Source: CAZUDO01 sp964618895
GTDB lineage: Bacteria > Desulfobacterota > Binatia > DP-6
Length of the DNA: 64,000 nucleotides
Reading direction: 5' to 3'
Assembly: GCA_964618895.1 (NCBI GenBank)
Contig: CAZUDO010000092.1
Coordinates: 1 to 64,000 of the forward strand
The notes beneath the pieces were generated by a model. That model did not search any database. It had not been told where the DNA came from and saw only the letters and a program-made list of their open reading frames with translations. Of this stretch, positions 1 through 8,031 are shown piece after piece (within the stretch, counting starts at the first letter, position 1; the number at the start of each line of letters is the position of its first letter). Position numbers and translations under genes: made by a program.

Positions 1-165
1 CGCGTACGGTCGGATCCCTGCCCCCGTCGGTTCCGCGTACGGTCGGATCCCTGCCCCCGTCGGTTCCGCGTACGATCGGATCCCTGCCCCCGTCGGTTCC
101 GCGTACGATCGGATCCCTGCCCCCGTCGGTTCCGCGCGCGATCGGGTCCCTGCCTCCGTCGGTCA
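1..165. repeat. Five 33-bp tandem repeats, coding, at window edge
   Basis: Five head-to-tail 33-bp units start at about 1, 34, 67, 100 and 133. The first four differ at one or two positions and the fifth is more diverged. On the minus strand the unit is 11 codons reading TDGGRDPIVRG, in frame with the waaA gene and without a stop, so the array forms a C-terminal extension of that protein. The array runs off the left edge, so total copy number and the true stop are not visible. There are no spacers between units. Confidence 0.9.
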
Positions 166-1444
166 GTCGCGTGGTGATCAGGGCGAGATGCCGTGCGACG
201 GCGCCCGTGCCACGCTCGACGATCGCCTGCGCCCGCTCGCCCATCGCCGCGCACGCGGCGGGGGTGGCGAGCAACTCGGTCACGGCCCGCGCCAGCTCGG
301 CCGCCGTCCCGACGCGACGCGCCCCGCCGGCCTCCAGCAACTGCACGACCACGTCGGCGGCGTGTTCCGTATGCGGCCCGACCAGCACCGGGCACCCGAC
401 GCGCGCCGGCTCGAGCACGTTGTGGCCCCCAACCGGCACCAGGCTCCCACCCACGAATGCAACCGTCGCCAGCGCGTAGCAGGACGCCAGGGGACCGATC
501 ACGTCGAGCAAGACGACCGCGGGCGGCGGAACCGCGGTGACGGCGCCGCTGGCCAGGGCGCTGTAGCGCACCAGTCGCCACCCGTCGCGCTCCACGGCGG
601 TGGCGACCGCGTCCCACCGCTCCGGATGGCGTGGCGCGAGCACGAGGAGCACGTTCCCCGCACCGGCGACGACGGTGCGGTAGGCCGCCAGCAGCGCCGC
701 CTCTTCGCCCTCGTGCGTGCTGCCGCCAACCAGCAGGCGATGGTGATCGAGCGCTAACGCCGCCGCCACCCGTGGCAATTCCGGCGGTGGCGCGGGTACG
801 CTGCCGTCGAACTTGAGGCTCCCGGCCACGTGCACACACGCCGGGTCGGCCCCGAGGGCGATCACGCGGGCCGCGTCCTCGGCGCTCTGCATGCAGCACA
901 CCACCGGGGCCAGCGCGCGCTGGAACAGCAGGCGGAGCCAGCGTGCGCGCGCCGCCGTGTGCGCGCTCACCCGGCCGCTCACCATGAACGTCGGCACCCC
1001 GGCCGCCGCCAGCGTCCCGAGACACGTCGGCCAGATCTCCGTTTCGGTGAACAGGAACGCCTCCGGACGCCAACGCTGCACGAGTCGCGCGACCGGCCCC
1101 GGCGCATCGAGCGGAAACAGGAAGGCGCCATCGACCTCGGGCAGGCCGCGGGCGACCGCGAGGCCGGTCCGGGTCACGGTCGACACCACCAGCGCCCGCC
1201 GGGGCAGCCGCTCGCGCAGGCCTCGCAGGAGCGGACGCGCTGCCATCAACTCGCCCACCGACGCCGCGTGCAGCCACACCGTACGGCCCCCTCGGTCCCC
1301 GGCGTCCACCCCCCATCCGAGCCGGTCCGCCAGCCCCATCCACGCCGCCGGCGCCCCCGGCACCCGGGCCGCGATCGATGCCACGCCGGCCACCGCCGTC
1401 ATGACACCGCGGTACGCCGCCTCGGCCACGCGGTCGGTCACCAC
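1..1444 (-). CDS. waaA: Kdo transferase WaaA (KdtA), C-terminus beyond window
   Basis: 3-Deoxy-D-manno-octulosonic acid transferase, an inner-membrane GT30 enzyme that adds Kdo from CMP-Kdo to the lipid A precursor. Visible marks are the catalytic-base segment LHAASVGE (Glu near residue 65), the ETEIWPT segment, and the C-terminal donor-site stretch with GGSLVPVGGHNVLEP. The start is a GTG at 1444 (a second GTG follows at 1441), 22 bases after the msbA stop; no ATG fits. The first 427 or so residues match a full-length family member. After that the frame continues into the 33-bp repeat array to the window edge without a stop. The extension is odd, and the array could be a spreading intergenic repeat that removed the original stop. 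Confidence 0.9.
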   Translation of the reverse strand, partial: MVTDRVAEAAYRGVMTAVAGVASIAARVPGAPAAWMGLADRLGWGVDAGDRGGRTVWLHAASVGELMAARPLLRGLRERLPRRALVVSTVTRTGLAVARGLPEVDGAFLFPLDAPGPVARLVQRWRPEAFLFTETEIWPTCLGTLAAAGVPTFMVSGRVSAHTAARARWLRLLFQRALAPVVCCMQSAEDAARVIALGADPACVHVAGSLKFDGSVPAPPPELPRVAAALALDHHRLLVGGSTHEGEEAALLAAYRTVVAGAGNVLLVLAPRHPERWDAVATAVERDGWRLVRYSALASGAVTAVPPPAVVLLDVIGPLASCYALATVAFVGGSLVPVGGHNVLEPARVGCPVLVGPHTEHAADVVVQLLEAGGARRVGTAAELARAVTELLATPAACAAMGERAQAIVERGTGAVARHLALITTRLTDGGRDPIARGTDGGRDPIVRGTDGGRDPIVRGTDGGRDPTVRGTDGGRDPTVR

Positions 1445-1466
1445 CCGGCCGACGGGTGACGGGCGG

Positions 1467-3263
1467 TCATGGCGCCACCTTACGCACGCGGCTTCCCCCG
1501 GCCTGGGCCGTCCCCTCCTCACGGTCCTCGAGCGCGTCGACGATCTCGTCCCGGAACTGGAGCTCGTAGAGCTTGCGGTACTCGCTGCCACGCGCGAGCA
1601 GCTCGTCGTGTCTCCCGGCCTCGACGATCTCGCCATTCACCAGCACGATGATGCGGTCGGCGCGGCGGATGGTCGACAGCCGGTGCGCCACCACCACCGT
1701 GGTCCGTCCGGTCATCAACCGCTCCAGCGCCTCTTGCACCAGCCCCTCGGATTCGGTGTCGAGCGCGGACGTGGCTTCGTCCAGGATCAGAATGGGCGCG
1801 TTCTTGAGCAGCGCCCGTGCGATCGCGACGCGCTGGCGCTGGCCGCCCGACAGGCGGACGCCGAGGTCGCCGATCGGCGTGTCGTAGCCGAGCGGCAAGG
1901 CGCTCACGAAGTGGTGCGCATTGGCCGCCTGCGCCGCCGCCACGATGTCCTCCATCGGCCGGCTCGGGTCGCCGTAGGCGATGTTGCTCCGGATGGTGTC
2001 GTTGAAGAGGAACGTGAACTGCGTGACCATCGCGATCCGCGCCCGCAGGCTGGCCAGGGTCACGTTGCGGATGTCGACGCCGTCGATGGCGATCCGCCCG
2101 CCGGTCACGTCGTAGAACCGCGGGATGAGGTCCGCCAGGGTGCTCTTGCCCCCGCCGCTCATGCCCACCAGCGCCACCACCTGCCCGGCCGGCACCACCA
2201 GATCGATGTGCCGCAGGACCGGGATGCCGTGCTCGTATGCGAAGCTCACGTCCTGGAACTCGATCCCCCGGTGGATGCCCCCCAGGGCCACCGCCCCGGG
2301 CCGATCCTGCACCGCGGGCTGCGTATCCATGAGGTCGAACACCCGCTCCGCACCGGCGAGCCCCTGCTGGATGGTGTAGTTGGTTCGTACCAGGCGCTTG
2401 AACGGTTCGTACAACAGAAAGAGCGTGATCACGAAGCCCATGAACGCGCCCTGCGTGCGCGTGCCGCTGATCACGCTGTGCCCGCCGTACCAGATGATGC
2501 CGGCGACGGCGATGCCGGCCAGCACTTCGGTGATCGGCATCGCGCGCACGATGCTCACACGCATGAAGAGCTGGAACAGGCGCTCGTTCTGGTCGCGGAA
2601 CCGCACGCGCTCGTAATCTTCCTGCGCGAACGCCTTCACCACGCGGTTACCCTGGACGTTCTCGTGCAGCATCGCGTTCAGGCGTCCGAGTCCCTCCTGC
2701 TGGCGCCGGCTCGTCACCCGCAGCTGCTTGGAGAAATGCCGCAGTGGCACCGCCGCCACCGGGAACAAGCCCACCGCCAACAGGGCGAGCACCCAGTCCA
2801 TGTACACCGCGACGCCGATCAGTCCGACCAGGCGCGTGACGTCCTGGAAGAGCGACGTGAGTGCGTCGGTGACGGTGCCCCGGACCTGCAGGACGTCGGC
2901 CGTGATACGCGACACGATCTGGCCGGCGCGGTGACGGTTGAAGAAGGCCAGGTCGAGCCGTTGGAGATGCGCGGTCAGCTGGTTGCGCAGGTCGGTCACC
3001 ACCCGCTGACCGATCCAGTCGCTCAGGACGCCGGCCGCGAAGTCGAGGCCGCCCCGCACCAGCGCCAGCACCAGCACCCCGGCGACCGCGAACGGCAGGG
3101 CGTCCAGATGCTGCTGCGTGAACACCTGGTCGAAGGTGTACTTGGCCAGGAACGGGATGGCGCTCTCCACGCCGCTGAAGGACACCATGCACACCACGGC
3201 AAACACCCCGTGCGGCCAGACGTACGGACGCAGATACGACAGCAGGCGCCGGTAGTGCGCCAT
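1467..3263 (-). CDS. msbA: Lipid A export ABC transporter MsbA
   Basis: Half-size ABC exporter (598 aa) with an N-terminal six-helix membrane domain (about residues 15-310) and a C-terminal ATPase. The ATPase shows Walker A GMSGGGKST, signature LSGGQRQRVAIARAL and Walker B ILILDEATSALD, with the H-loop at VVAHRLSTI. It forms a homodimer in the inner membrane and flips the lipid A-core precursor to the periplasmic face. ATG at 3263 overlaps the lpxB TGA (ATGA), so translation is probably coupled. The position between lpxB and waaA supports MsbA over a generic multidrug exporter. A highly charged tail follows the ATPase domain. Confidence 0.93.
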   Translation of the reverse strand: MAHYRRLLSYLRPYVWPHGVFAVVCMVSFSGVESAIPFLAKYTFDQVFTQQHLDALPFAVAGVLVLALVRGGLDFAAGVLSDWIGQRVVTDLRNQLTAHLQRLDLAFFNRHRAGQIVSRITADVLQVRGTVTDALTSLFQDVTRLVGLIGVAVYMDWVLALLAVGLFPVAAVPLRHFSKQLRVTSRRQQEGLGRLNAMLHENVQGNRVVKAFAQEDYERVRFRDQNERLFQLFMRVSIVRAMPITEVLAGIAVAGIIWYGGHSVISGTRTQGAFMGFVITLFLLYEPFKRLVRTNYTIQQGLAGAERVFDLMDTQPAVQDRPGAVALGGIHRGIEFQDVSFAYEHGIPVLRHIDLVVPAGQVVALVGMSGGGKSTLADLIPRFYDVTGGRIAIDGVDIRNVTLASLRARIAMVTQFTFLFNDTIRSNIAYGDPSRPMEDIVAAAQAANAHHFVSALPLGYDTPIGDLGVRLSGGQRQRVAIARALLKNAPILILDEATSALDTESEGLVQEALERLMTGRTTVVVAHRLSTIRRADRIIVLVNGEIVEAGRHDELLARGSEYRKLYELQFRDEIVDALEDREEGTAQAGGSRVRKVAP

Positions 3264-4465
3264 CAGGGCTCCGCGCGGGCGCTCATCATCTCGTGCGCGA
3301 TGACGGCCGCCCGGTGTGCGGCCCCGCCGCGCCCGAGTCGCCGGCGCACGTCCCGCAAGTCCTCCACCACGGTGGCACGCCGTGCCGGGTTCTCCAGGAT
3401 CGCCCGCCCGGCGGCGGCGATCCCCCGGCCCGATGCCTGACCCTGGAGCAGCTCCGGCACGATCTCGTGCCCGGCGACGATGTTGGGCATGCCGAAGTAG
3501 CGCACGCCGCGCACCAGCAACCGTGCCAACCCGTAGCTGATCGTCCCCAGCCGATACACGATGACCATGGGCGTCTCGAGGAGCGCGCACTCGAGCGTCG
3601 CCGTCCCAGACGCCACCAGCGCGAGGTCCGCAGCCGCCATCAGGTTGTAGGTGTCTCCCTCGATCACCGGCACCGGCACCGACACCCCGGCGGCCCGCAC
3701 CCGTGCCTCCACGTCCGTCCGCGACAGCGTATGCGCCACGGCGAGCAGGAACTGATAGTCGCCGCCCGCACCGAGCTCCCGCACCGCCTCGAGCAAGTGG
3801 GGGAGCAGTCCATCGATCTCGCTCTGACGGCTGCCCGGCAGAAGGACCACCGTGCGCCGCCCGGGATCGAGGCCGTTCGCGCGCAGGGTCTCCTCCCGCC
3901 CCCGGGTGGTGAACACGCGGTCGAGGAGCGGATGGCCCACGAACTCGACCCCCGGCAGGTGCGCCGTGTACAGCGCCGGCTCGAAGGGGAACACCACCGC
4001 CAGCCGGTCGACGCGGCGCGCGATCTTGCGCACCCGCCCGCGGCGCCACGCCCAGACCTGGGGCGCAATGTAGTACAACACCGGCACCCCCGCGCGCTTG
4101 GCGACGCGCGCGAGGCGCAGGTTGAACTCCGGAAAATCGATCAGGATACACAGGTCCGGCGGATTGTCCCGCAGGCGTCTGGCGAGCGTCCGGTACGCAC
4201 GCCAGAGCACGCGCACCCGCCCCGCGCCGGCGAGCAACCCGACCGTGGCCACCTCGCCCGCATCGGCGATGGTCTCCATGCCGAGTTGCCGCAGACGCTC
4301 GCCCCCGAGACCGAACACTTCCACGTCGGGCGACTCGGCACGCAGCGCCATCAGCAGATCCGCGCCGTGCAGGTCGCCCGACGCTTCGCCCGCGACCAGC
4401 AGGACCCGCCGCGGCCGCTCGGGCACCGGCCACGAGCGCGAGGCCTCGCTCCGGGCGCGCACCAT
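3263..4465 (-). CDS. lpxB: Lipid-A-disaccharide synthase LpxB
   Basis: GT19 glycosyltransferase (400 aa) that condenses UDP-2,3-diacylglucosamine with 2,3-diacylglucosamine-1-phosphate (lipid X) to give the lipid A disaccharide at the inner membrane. Recognisable segments are the N-terminal LLVAGEASGDLHGA, PDLCILIDFPEFN, YYIAPQVWAWRRGR, LLPGSRQSEI and the late ALVASGTATLE. The ATG at 4465 overlaps the TGA of the upstream oxidoreductase gene, and the stop overlaps the msbA start. It takes its second substrate from the LpxI reaction encoded two genes upstream. Confidence 0.95.
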   Translation of the reverse strand: MVRARSEASRSWPVPERPRRVLLVAGEASGDLHGADLLMALRAESPDVEVFGLGGERLRQLGMETIADAGEVATVGLLAGAGRVRVLWRAYRTLARRLRDNPPDLCILIDFPEFNLRLARVAKRAGVPVLYYIAPQVWAWRRGRVRKIARRVDRLAVVFPFEPALYTAHLPGVEFVGHPLLDRVFTTRGREETLRANGLDPGRRTVVLLPGSRQSEIDGLLPHLLEAVRELGAGGDYQFLLAVAHTLSRTDVEARVRAAGVSVPVPVIEGDTYNLMAAADLALVASGTATLECALLETPMVIVYRLGTISYGLARLLVRGVRYFGMPNIVAGHEIVPELLQGQASGRGIAAAGRAILENPARRATVVEDLRDVRRRLGRGGAAHRAAVIAHEMMSARAEP

Positions 4466-5427
4466 CAGCCTACCCGCGCGACCTGCGCAGCCCGCCCTTC
4501 CGTGGCGAGACTCTCCCGGATGACGTGCGCCACTTCGAGGGCCCGCAACCCGTCCCAGCCGTCGACCGGCGGTTGCTCGCGCAAGCGGACCGACTCGACG
4601 AAGGCGCCGATCTCGGCCTCGAGCGCATCGGTCTCGGCGACCTCACGGTTCTCGATTGCGAGAGCCACCTGCCCGTCCGGCCCGGTCTGGCGCCGACACA
4701 CCATGACCCGCCGCTCGCCGAAATCGACTGCCAGGTAGGCGTCCGGCTGAAAAATGCGCATCTTGCGCTCGCGCTTGAGCGACACCCGGCTCGCGGTCAC
4801 GTTGGCGATGCAGCCGTTGGCGAACCGCAGGCGGGCATTGGCGATGTCGACCGACGCCGACAGCACGGGAACGCCGACCGCCTCGACCGAGCGCACCGCC
4901 GAGCGCACGATGCTGAGGATCACGTCGAGGTCGTGGATCATGAGATCGAGCACCACATCGACGTCCGTCCCGCGCTCGGAGAACGGCGCCAACCGATGGC
5001 ATTCGATGAAGCGGGGTTCGGTCACCATCCCGTCCAGCGCGACCAGCGCGGGGTTGAAGCGCTCGAGATGCCCCACCTGCAGCACCCGGGCGCGGCGCAT
5101 CGCCAGCTCGATCAGCGCCTTGCCCTCCTGGATGGTCTCGGTGAGCGGCTTCTCGACCAGCACGTCGATGTCCGCATCGAGCAGGTCCCTGGCGACGGCA
5201 TGGTGATACTGTGTCGGCACCACGACACTGGCACAGTCGACGCGACCGCGCAGGGCCCGGTGATCCGTGACCGCCTCGACGCCGAGCTGCGCCGCGATGG
5301 TGTTGGCGCGCACCGGATCCACGTCGACGACGGCCACCAGATCGACCCCCGGATGAGCGGCATACTTCTCGGCGTGGAACCGACCGAGGTACCCCACGCC
5401 GACCACGGCAGCCCGGAGCGCACTCAT
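4465..5427 (-). CDS. Gfo/Idh/MocA family NAD(P)-dependent oxidoreductase
   Basis: 320-aa sugar dehydrogenase-type protein. The N-terminal Rossmann fold starts AAVVGVGYLGRFHAEKY, followed by the VEKPLT motif with the usual catalytic-region Lys-Pro, and the HLERFNPA and DLMIHDLDV segments of the C-terminal domain. The ATG overlaps the lpxI stop (ATGA) and its own stop overlaps lpxB. A Gfo/Idh gene at this place is common in deltaproteobacterial lpx operons. The known lipid A enzyme of this family is GnnA, which oxidises UDP-GlcNAc at C3 before GnnB aminates it. No GnnB-like aminotransferase lies in the window, so a GnnA role is only a possibility. Confidence 0.88.
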   Translation of the reverse strand: MSALRAAVVGVGYLGRFHAEKYAAHPGVDLVAVVDVDPVRANTIAAQLGVEAVTDHRALRGRVDCASVVVPTQYHHAVARDLLDADIDVLVEKPLTETIQEGKALIELAMRRARVLQVGHLERFNPALVALDGMVTEPRFIECHRLAPFSERGTDVDVVLDLMIHDLDVILSIVRSAVRSVEAVGVPVLSASVDIANARLRFANGCIANVTASRVSLKRERKMRIFQPDAYLAVDFGERRVMVCRRQTGPDGQVALAIENREVAETDALEAEIGAFVESVRLREQPPVDGWDGLRALEVAHVIRESLATEGRAAQVARVG

Positions 5428-6263
5428 GTAGTGGTCCTTTCCGCGCCGACGCCGTCGAGTGCGACCACGGCGATGTCGGCCGCGTTCGCGCGCGCGATGA
5501 ACTCCGCCCGGTCGAGGATGATGGTGTGACCCGCCTCCACGGCCAGCGCCCGGCCGCGGGCGTCGGCCAGGGCAGCGATGGTGTCCGGTCCGACGGCGGG
5601 CAGGTCGAAGCGTGTGTCCTGGGTGGGCTTGCACACCTTGACGAGCACGATGCCCCCGTTGGCGAGCGTCCCGGCCCGGCGGATGGTGGCATCCGTGCCC
5701 TCGATGCCTTCGACGGCGATCACGCCGCCGCTGCGGACGATGACGCTCTGCCCGATGTCGAATCGCCCGATCACCTTCGCCGCCTCGAAGCCGATGCGGA
5801 TGTCGTTCCATTCGTCCGCAGTAGGGGTGCGCGCCCCCAGGACCCCCGCCGCCGCCACGATCTCGTGTAGATACATGGTCGAGGGGGCGACCGCGATCCC
5901 CTCGGCTTCGAGCTCGGCGGCCACCGCGCGCAGCACCAGGTCGTCGCGCAGCATCCCGACCCGGGCGAGCAGGGCCATGGCGCGCGCATCGGGCCGCATC
6001 TCGTTGAACAGGCGCGGCTTGCCGATGCCACCGACCAGCACGGTGCGGGTCACGCCGGCGCTCTTGAGGGCCTGGATCATGGTCTCGAGCTCGCCCGGAA
6101 AGATCCAGGTGATGGACGACACCACCTGCTCGAGCTCGGGCGCGGTTTCCCCCCGATGGGCGACGGCGACCACCTCGACGCCGTGTCGGCGTGCCGTTTC
6201 GGCGAACAGCACCGGGAAGCTTCCGCTGCCCGCGATCAGGCCAATCCGCTCGGCGGCGCCCAT
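5424..6263 (-). CDS. lpxI: UDP-2,3-diacylglucosamine pyrophosphatase LpxI
   Basis: 279-aa LpxI (formerly DUF1009), which hydrolyses UDP-2,3-diacylglucosamine to lipid X; bacteria carry either LpxH or LpxI for this step. The N-terminal motif IGLIAGSGSFPVLFAE, the FPGELETMIQ and VLVGGIGKP segments, and the C-terminal stretch around VVRSGGVIAVEGIEGTD with FDLPAVGPDTI are typical. The start is taken as ATG 6263, which shares one base with the preceding stop (TGATG) and has a GGGGAG about ten bases upstream. A GTG at 6272 is possible but sits too close to that site. The stop overlaps the oxidoreductase start. Confidence 0.92.
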   Translation of the reverse strand: MGAAERIGLIAGSGSFPVLFAETARRHGVEVVAVAHRGETAPELEQVVSSITWIFPGELETMIQALKSAGVTRTVLVGGIGKPRLFNEMRPDARAMALLARVGMLRDDLVLRAVAAELEAEGIAVAPSTMYLHEIVAAAGVLGARTPTADEWNDIRIGFEAAKVIGRFDIGQSVIVRSGGVIAVEGIEGTDATIRRAGTLANGGIVLVKVCKPTQDTRFDLPAVGPDTIAALADARGRALAVEAGHTIILDRAEFIARANAADIAVVALDGVGAERTTT

Positions 6264-7438
6264 CACCGACACACTCCCCGCCGGCTGCCCTCGACGAACG
6301 CCAGCAGCCGCGCCACCTCCGGCACGTGCGCCAGCGTCGCCCGCGCCTGGAGCACGGCGTCACGCCAGGCCAAGCCGCCCGTGAACAGCGTCCGGTACGC
6401 CCGCTTGAGCGCCCGCACCGTGTCGGACGAAACCCCCCGCCGGCGGAGCCCCACCACGTTCAGCCCGTGCAGACGGGCGCGATCGCCAGCGACCATGCAG
6501 TACGGGGGCACGTCGAGCGACACCATTGCGCCCGCGGCACACAGCGCCGACTCGCCCACGTGCACGAACTGGTGCACCCCGGCAAGCCCGCCGACAATGG
6601 CGTAGTCGTCGACCACCACGTGTCCCCCGAGGGCCGCCCCGTTGGCAAGCACGACGCTGCTCCCCACCCGGCAGTCGTGCGCCACGTGCGACGACACCAT
6701 GAAGAGACAGCCGTGCCCGACCCGGGTCACCATCCCGCCCGCCGCCGTGCCGGGGTTCAACGATGCATGCTCGCGCACGATGTTGCCGTCGCCCAGCTCG
6801 AGGGTGCTCGGCTCGCCGCGATACTTGAGGTCCTGCGGCGGGGTTCCGACGCTCGCGAAGGAGAATATCCGGGTCCGCTCGCCGAGCGTCGTGCGCCCAT
6901 CGACCACGGCGTGCGGGCCGATCCATGACCCCCGGCCGATGCGGACGTGTGGGCCGACGACCGCGTAGGCCTCCACCACCACGCCGGGCCCGAGCTCGGC
7001 CCCACGGGCGACGACGGCGGTCGGATGGATGTCGATGCCCTCCGGCGCGGGCCCGGCCGTGAAGTCCACCTCGGCCACCACCGTGGCGCCCGCCTGCGCC
7101 CGTCCCCGCAGCCGCCAGGGTGGGCCGGGCGCGAGGCACGTGACCTCGAGGTCGAGCACGTCGCCCGGGACCACCGGGCGACGAAAGCGGGCGCGCTCGA
7201 CGCCGAGCAGGCGCAGCCGACCCTCCGCCGCGGCCAGGTGCCCACTCAACTGGACCAGCGCCTCGCACAGTACCACCCCCGGCAGCACCGGGGCGCCCGG
7301 AAAGTGCCCCACGAAGTACGGCTCGTTGGCGCTCACGCACTTGGTCCCGGTCGCCCGCACGCCCGGCTCGACCGTGACCACACGGTCGAGCACACGATAG
7401 GGAAACGCTGCCGACGGCGTCAGCCGGCTGTCGACCAC
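6263..7438 (-). CDS. FabZ-LpxA fusion: 3-hydroxyacyl-ACP dehydratase plus UDP-GlcNAc acyltransferase
   Basis: One 391-aa chain carrying two enzymes that are usually separate. Residues 1-130 are a FabZ hot-dog dehydratase with GHFPGAPVLPGVVLCEA, giving catalytic His45 and Glu59. Residues 135-391 are LpxA, a left-handed beta-helix of hexapeptide repeats with QDLKYRGEP, SSHVAHDC (His254 in the catalytic place) and VPPYCMVAG. LpxA transfers 3-hydroxyacyl from ACP to UDP-GlcNAc; FabZ dehydrates the same 3-hydroxyacyl-ACP. No stop or restart lies between them. The start is GTG 7438, 15 bases after the skp stop; an AAGGAG lies across that stop. Where acyl-chain length is read, AAGAM replaces the Escherichia coli GGCSG, so chain length cannot be predicted. 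Confidence 0.93.
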   Translation of the reverse strand: MVDSRLTPSAAFPYRVLDRVVTVEPGVRATGTKCVSANEPYFVGHFPGAPVLPGVVLCEALVQLSGHLAAAEGRLRLLGVERARFRRPVVPGDVLDLEVTCLAPGPPWRLRGRAQAGATVVAEVDFTAGPAPEGIDIHPTAVVARGAELGPGVVVEAYAVVGPHVRIGRGSWIGPHAVVDGRTTLGERTRIFSFASVGTPPQDLKYRGEPSTLELGDGNIVREHASLNPGTAAGGMVTRVGHGCLFMVSSHVAHDCRVGSSVVLANGAALGGHVVVDDYAIVGGLAGVHQFVHVGESALCAAGAMVSLDVPPYCMVAGDRARLHGLNVVGLRRRGVSSDTVRALKRAYRTLFTGGLAWRDAVLQARATLAHVPEVARLLAFVEGSRRGVCR

Positions 7439-7453
7439 GGGGGAGATATCGCG

Positions 7454-8017
7454 CTACTCCTTGTCGTCACTGCGCCGCCCGCCGCGATCCCGGCGGGGGG
7501 AACTGTTGTACAGGCGAACCACCTCGTCGGTCACGTCGGCGGTCTTGTCGGCGTAGATGAGCGCACCGCTCGAGGCCTCGAAGACGAGGTTGTAGCCCTC
7601 CTTGGCCGCATACTCGCGCACCACGCTGCCGAGGTCTTCCACGATACCCTGCGTGAGCTCCGCGTCGGTGCGCTTGAGCTCGCGCTGAAAATCCTCGTAC
7701 TTGCGCTTGAAGTCGAGCGACTGCGTCTCGAGCTCCTTCTCCAGGTTGCGGCGCTCCTCTTCCTTCAGGACGAGCGCCTTCTTGTCGTAGTCCTGCTTGA
7801 GCCGGTCGAGATCGTCGCGCTGCCGCTTCAGTTGATCCTGGGAGCGCTCGAACCTCGCCTTCACCTGGTCCTTGGCCTTCTTGCCGGCATCGCACTCGTT
7901 GAGCGCGCGCTGCAGATCGACCACCGCGATGCGCAGCTCGGCGCGAACCACGTCGGCCCCCAGCACCATCGCCAGCACGCACACCGCACCGGCCGTCGTT
8001 CTCCGGACTTGCCTCAT
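7454..8017 (-). CDS. skp: OmpH/Skp-family periplasmic chaperone
   Basis: 187-aa exported protein with a signal peptide ending in VVRAE at about residue 24. The first mature beta strand is RIAVVDLQRALNE. A long charged coiled coil follows (about residues 45-135), rich in K, E, R and Q, and then a short globular end. This is the Skp/OmpH build: a trimeric chaperone that holds unfolded outer-membrane proteins for BamA. The start at ATG 8017 has AGGGAG eight bases upstream. It lies directly downstream of bamA. The arginine- and aspartate-rich tail (about 20 residues) is longer than in E. coli Skp. Confidence 0.88.
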   Translation of the reverse strand: MRQVRRTTAGAVCVLAMVLGADVVRAELRIAVVDLQRALNECDAGKKAKDQVKARFERSQDQLKRQRDDLDRLKQDYDKKALVLKEEERRNLEKELETQSLDFKRKYEDFQRELKRTDAELTQGIVEDLGSVVREYAAKEGYNLVFEASSGALIYADKTADVTDEVVRLYNSSPRRDRGGRRSDDKE

Positions 8018-8031
8018 CGCAGACTCCCTGG

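Noticed and set aside
1..165. The 33-bp repeats as a CRISPR array
   Set aside because: Units are directly adjacent without spacers and keep a reading frame.
813..3440. A long plus-strand frame opposite waaA and msbA
   Set aside because: Antisense to two clear lipid A genes; composition typical of a GC-bias shadow.
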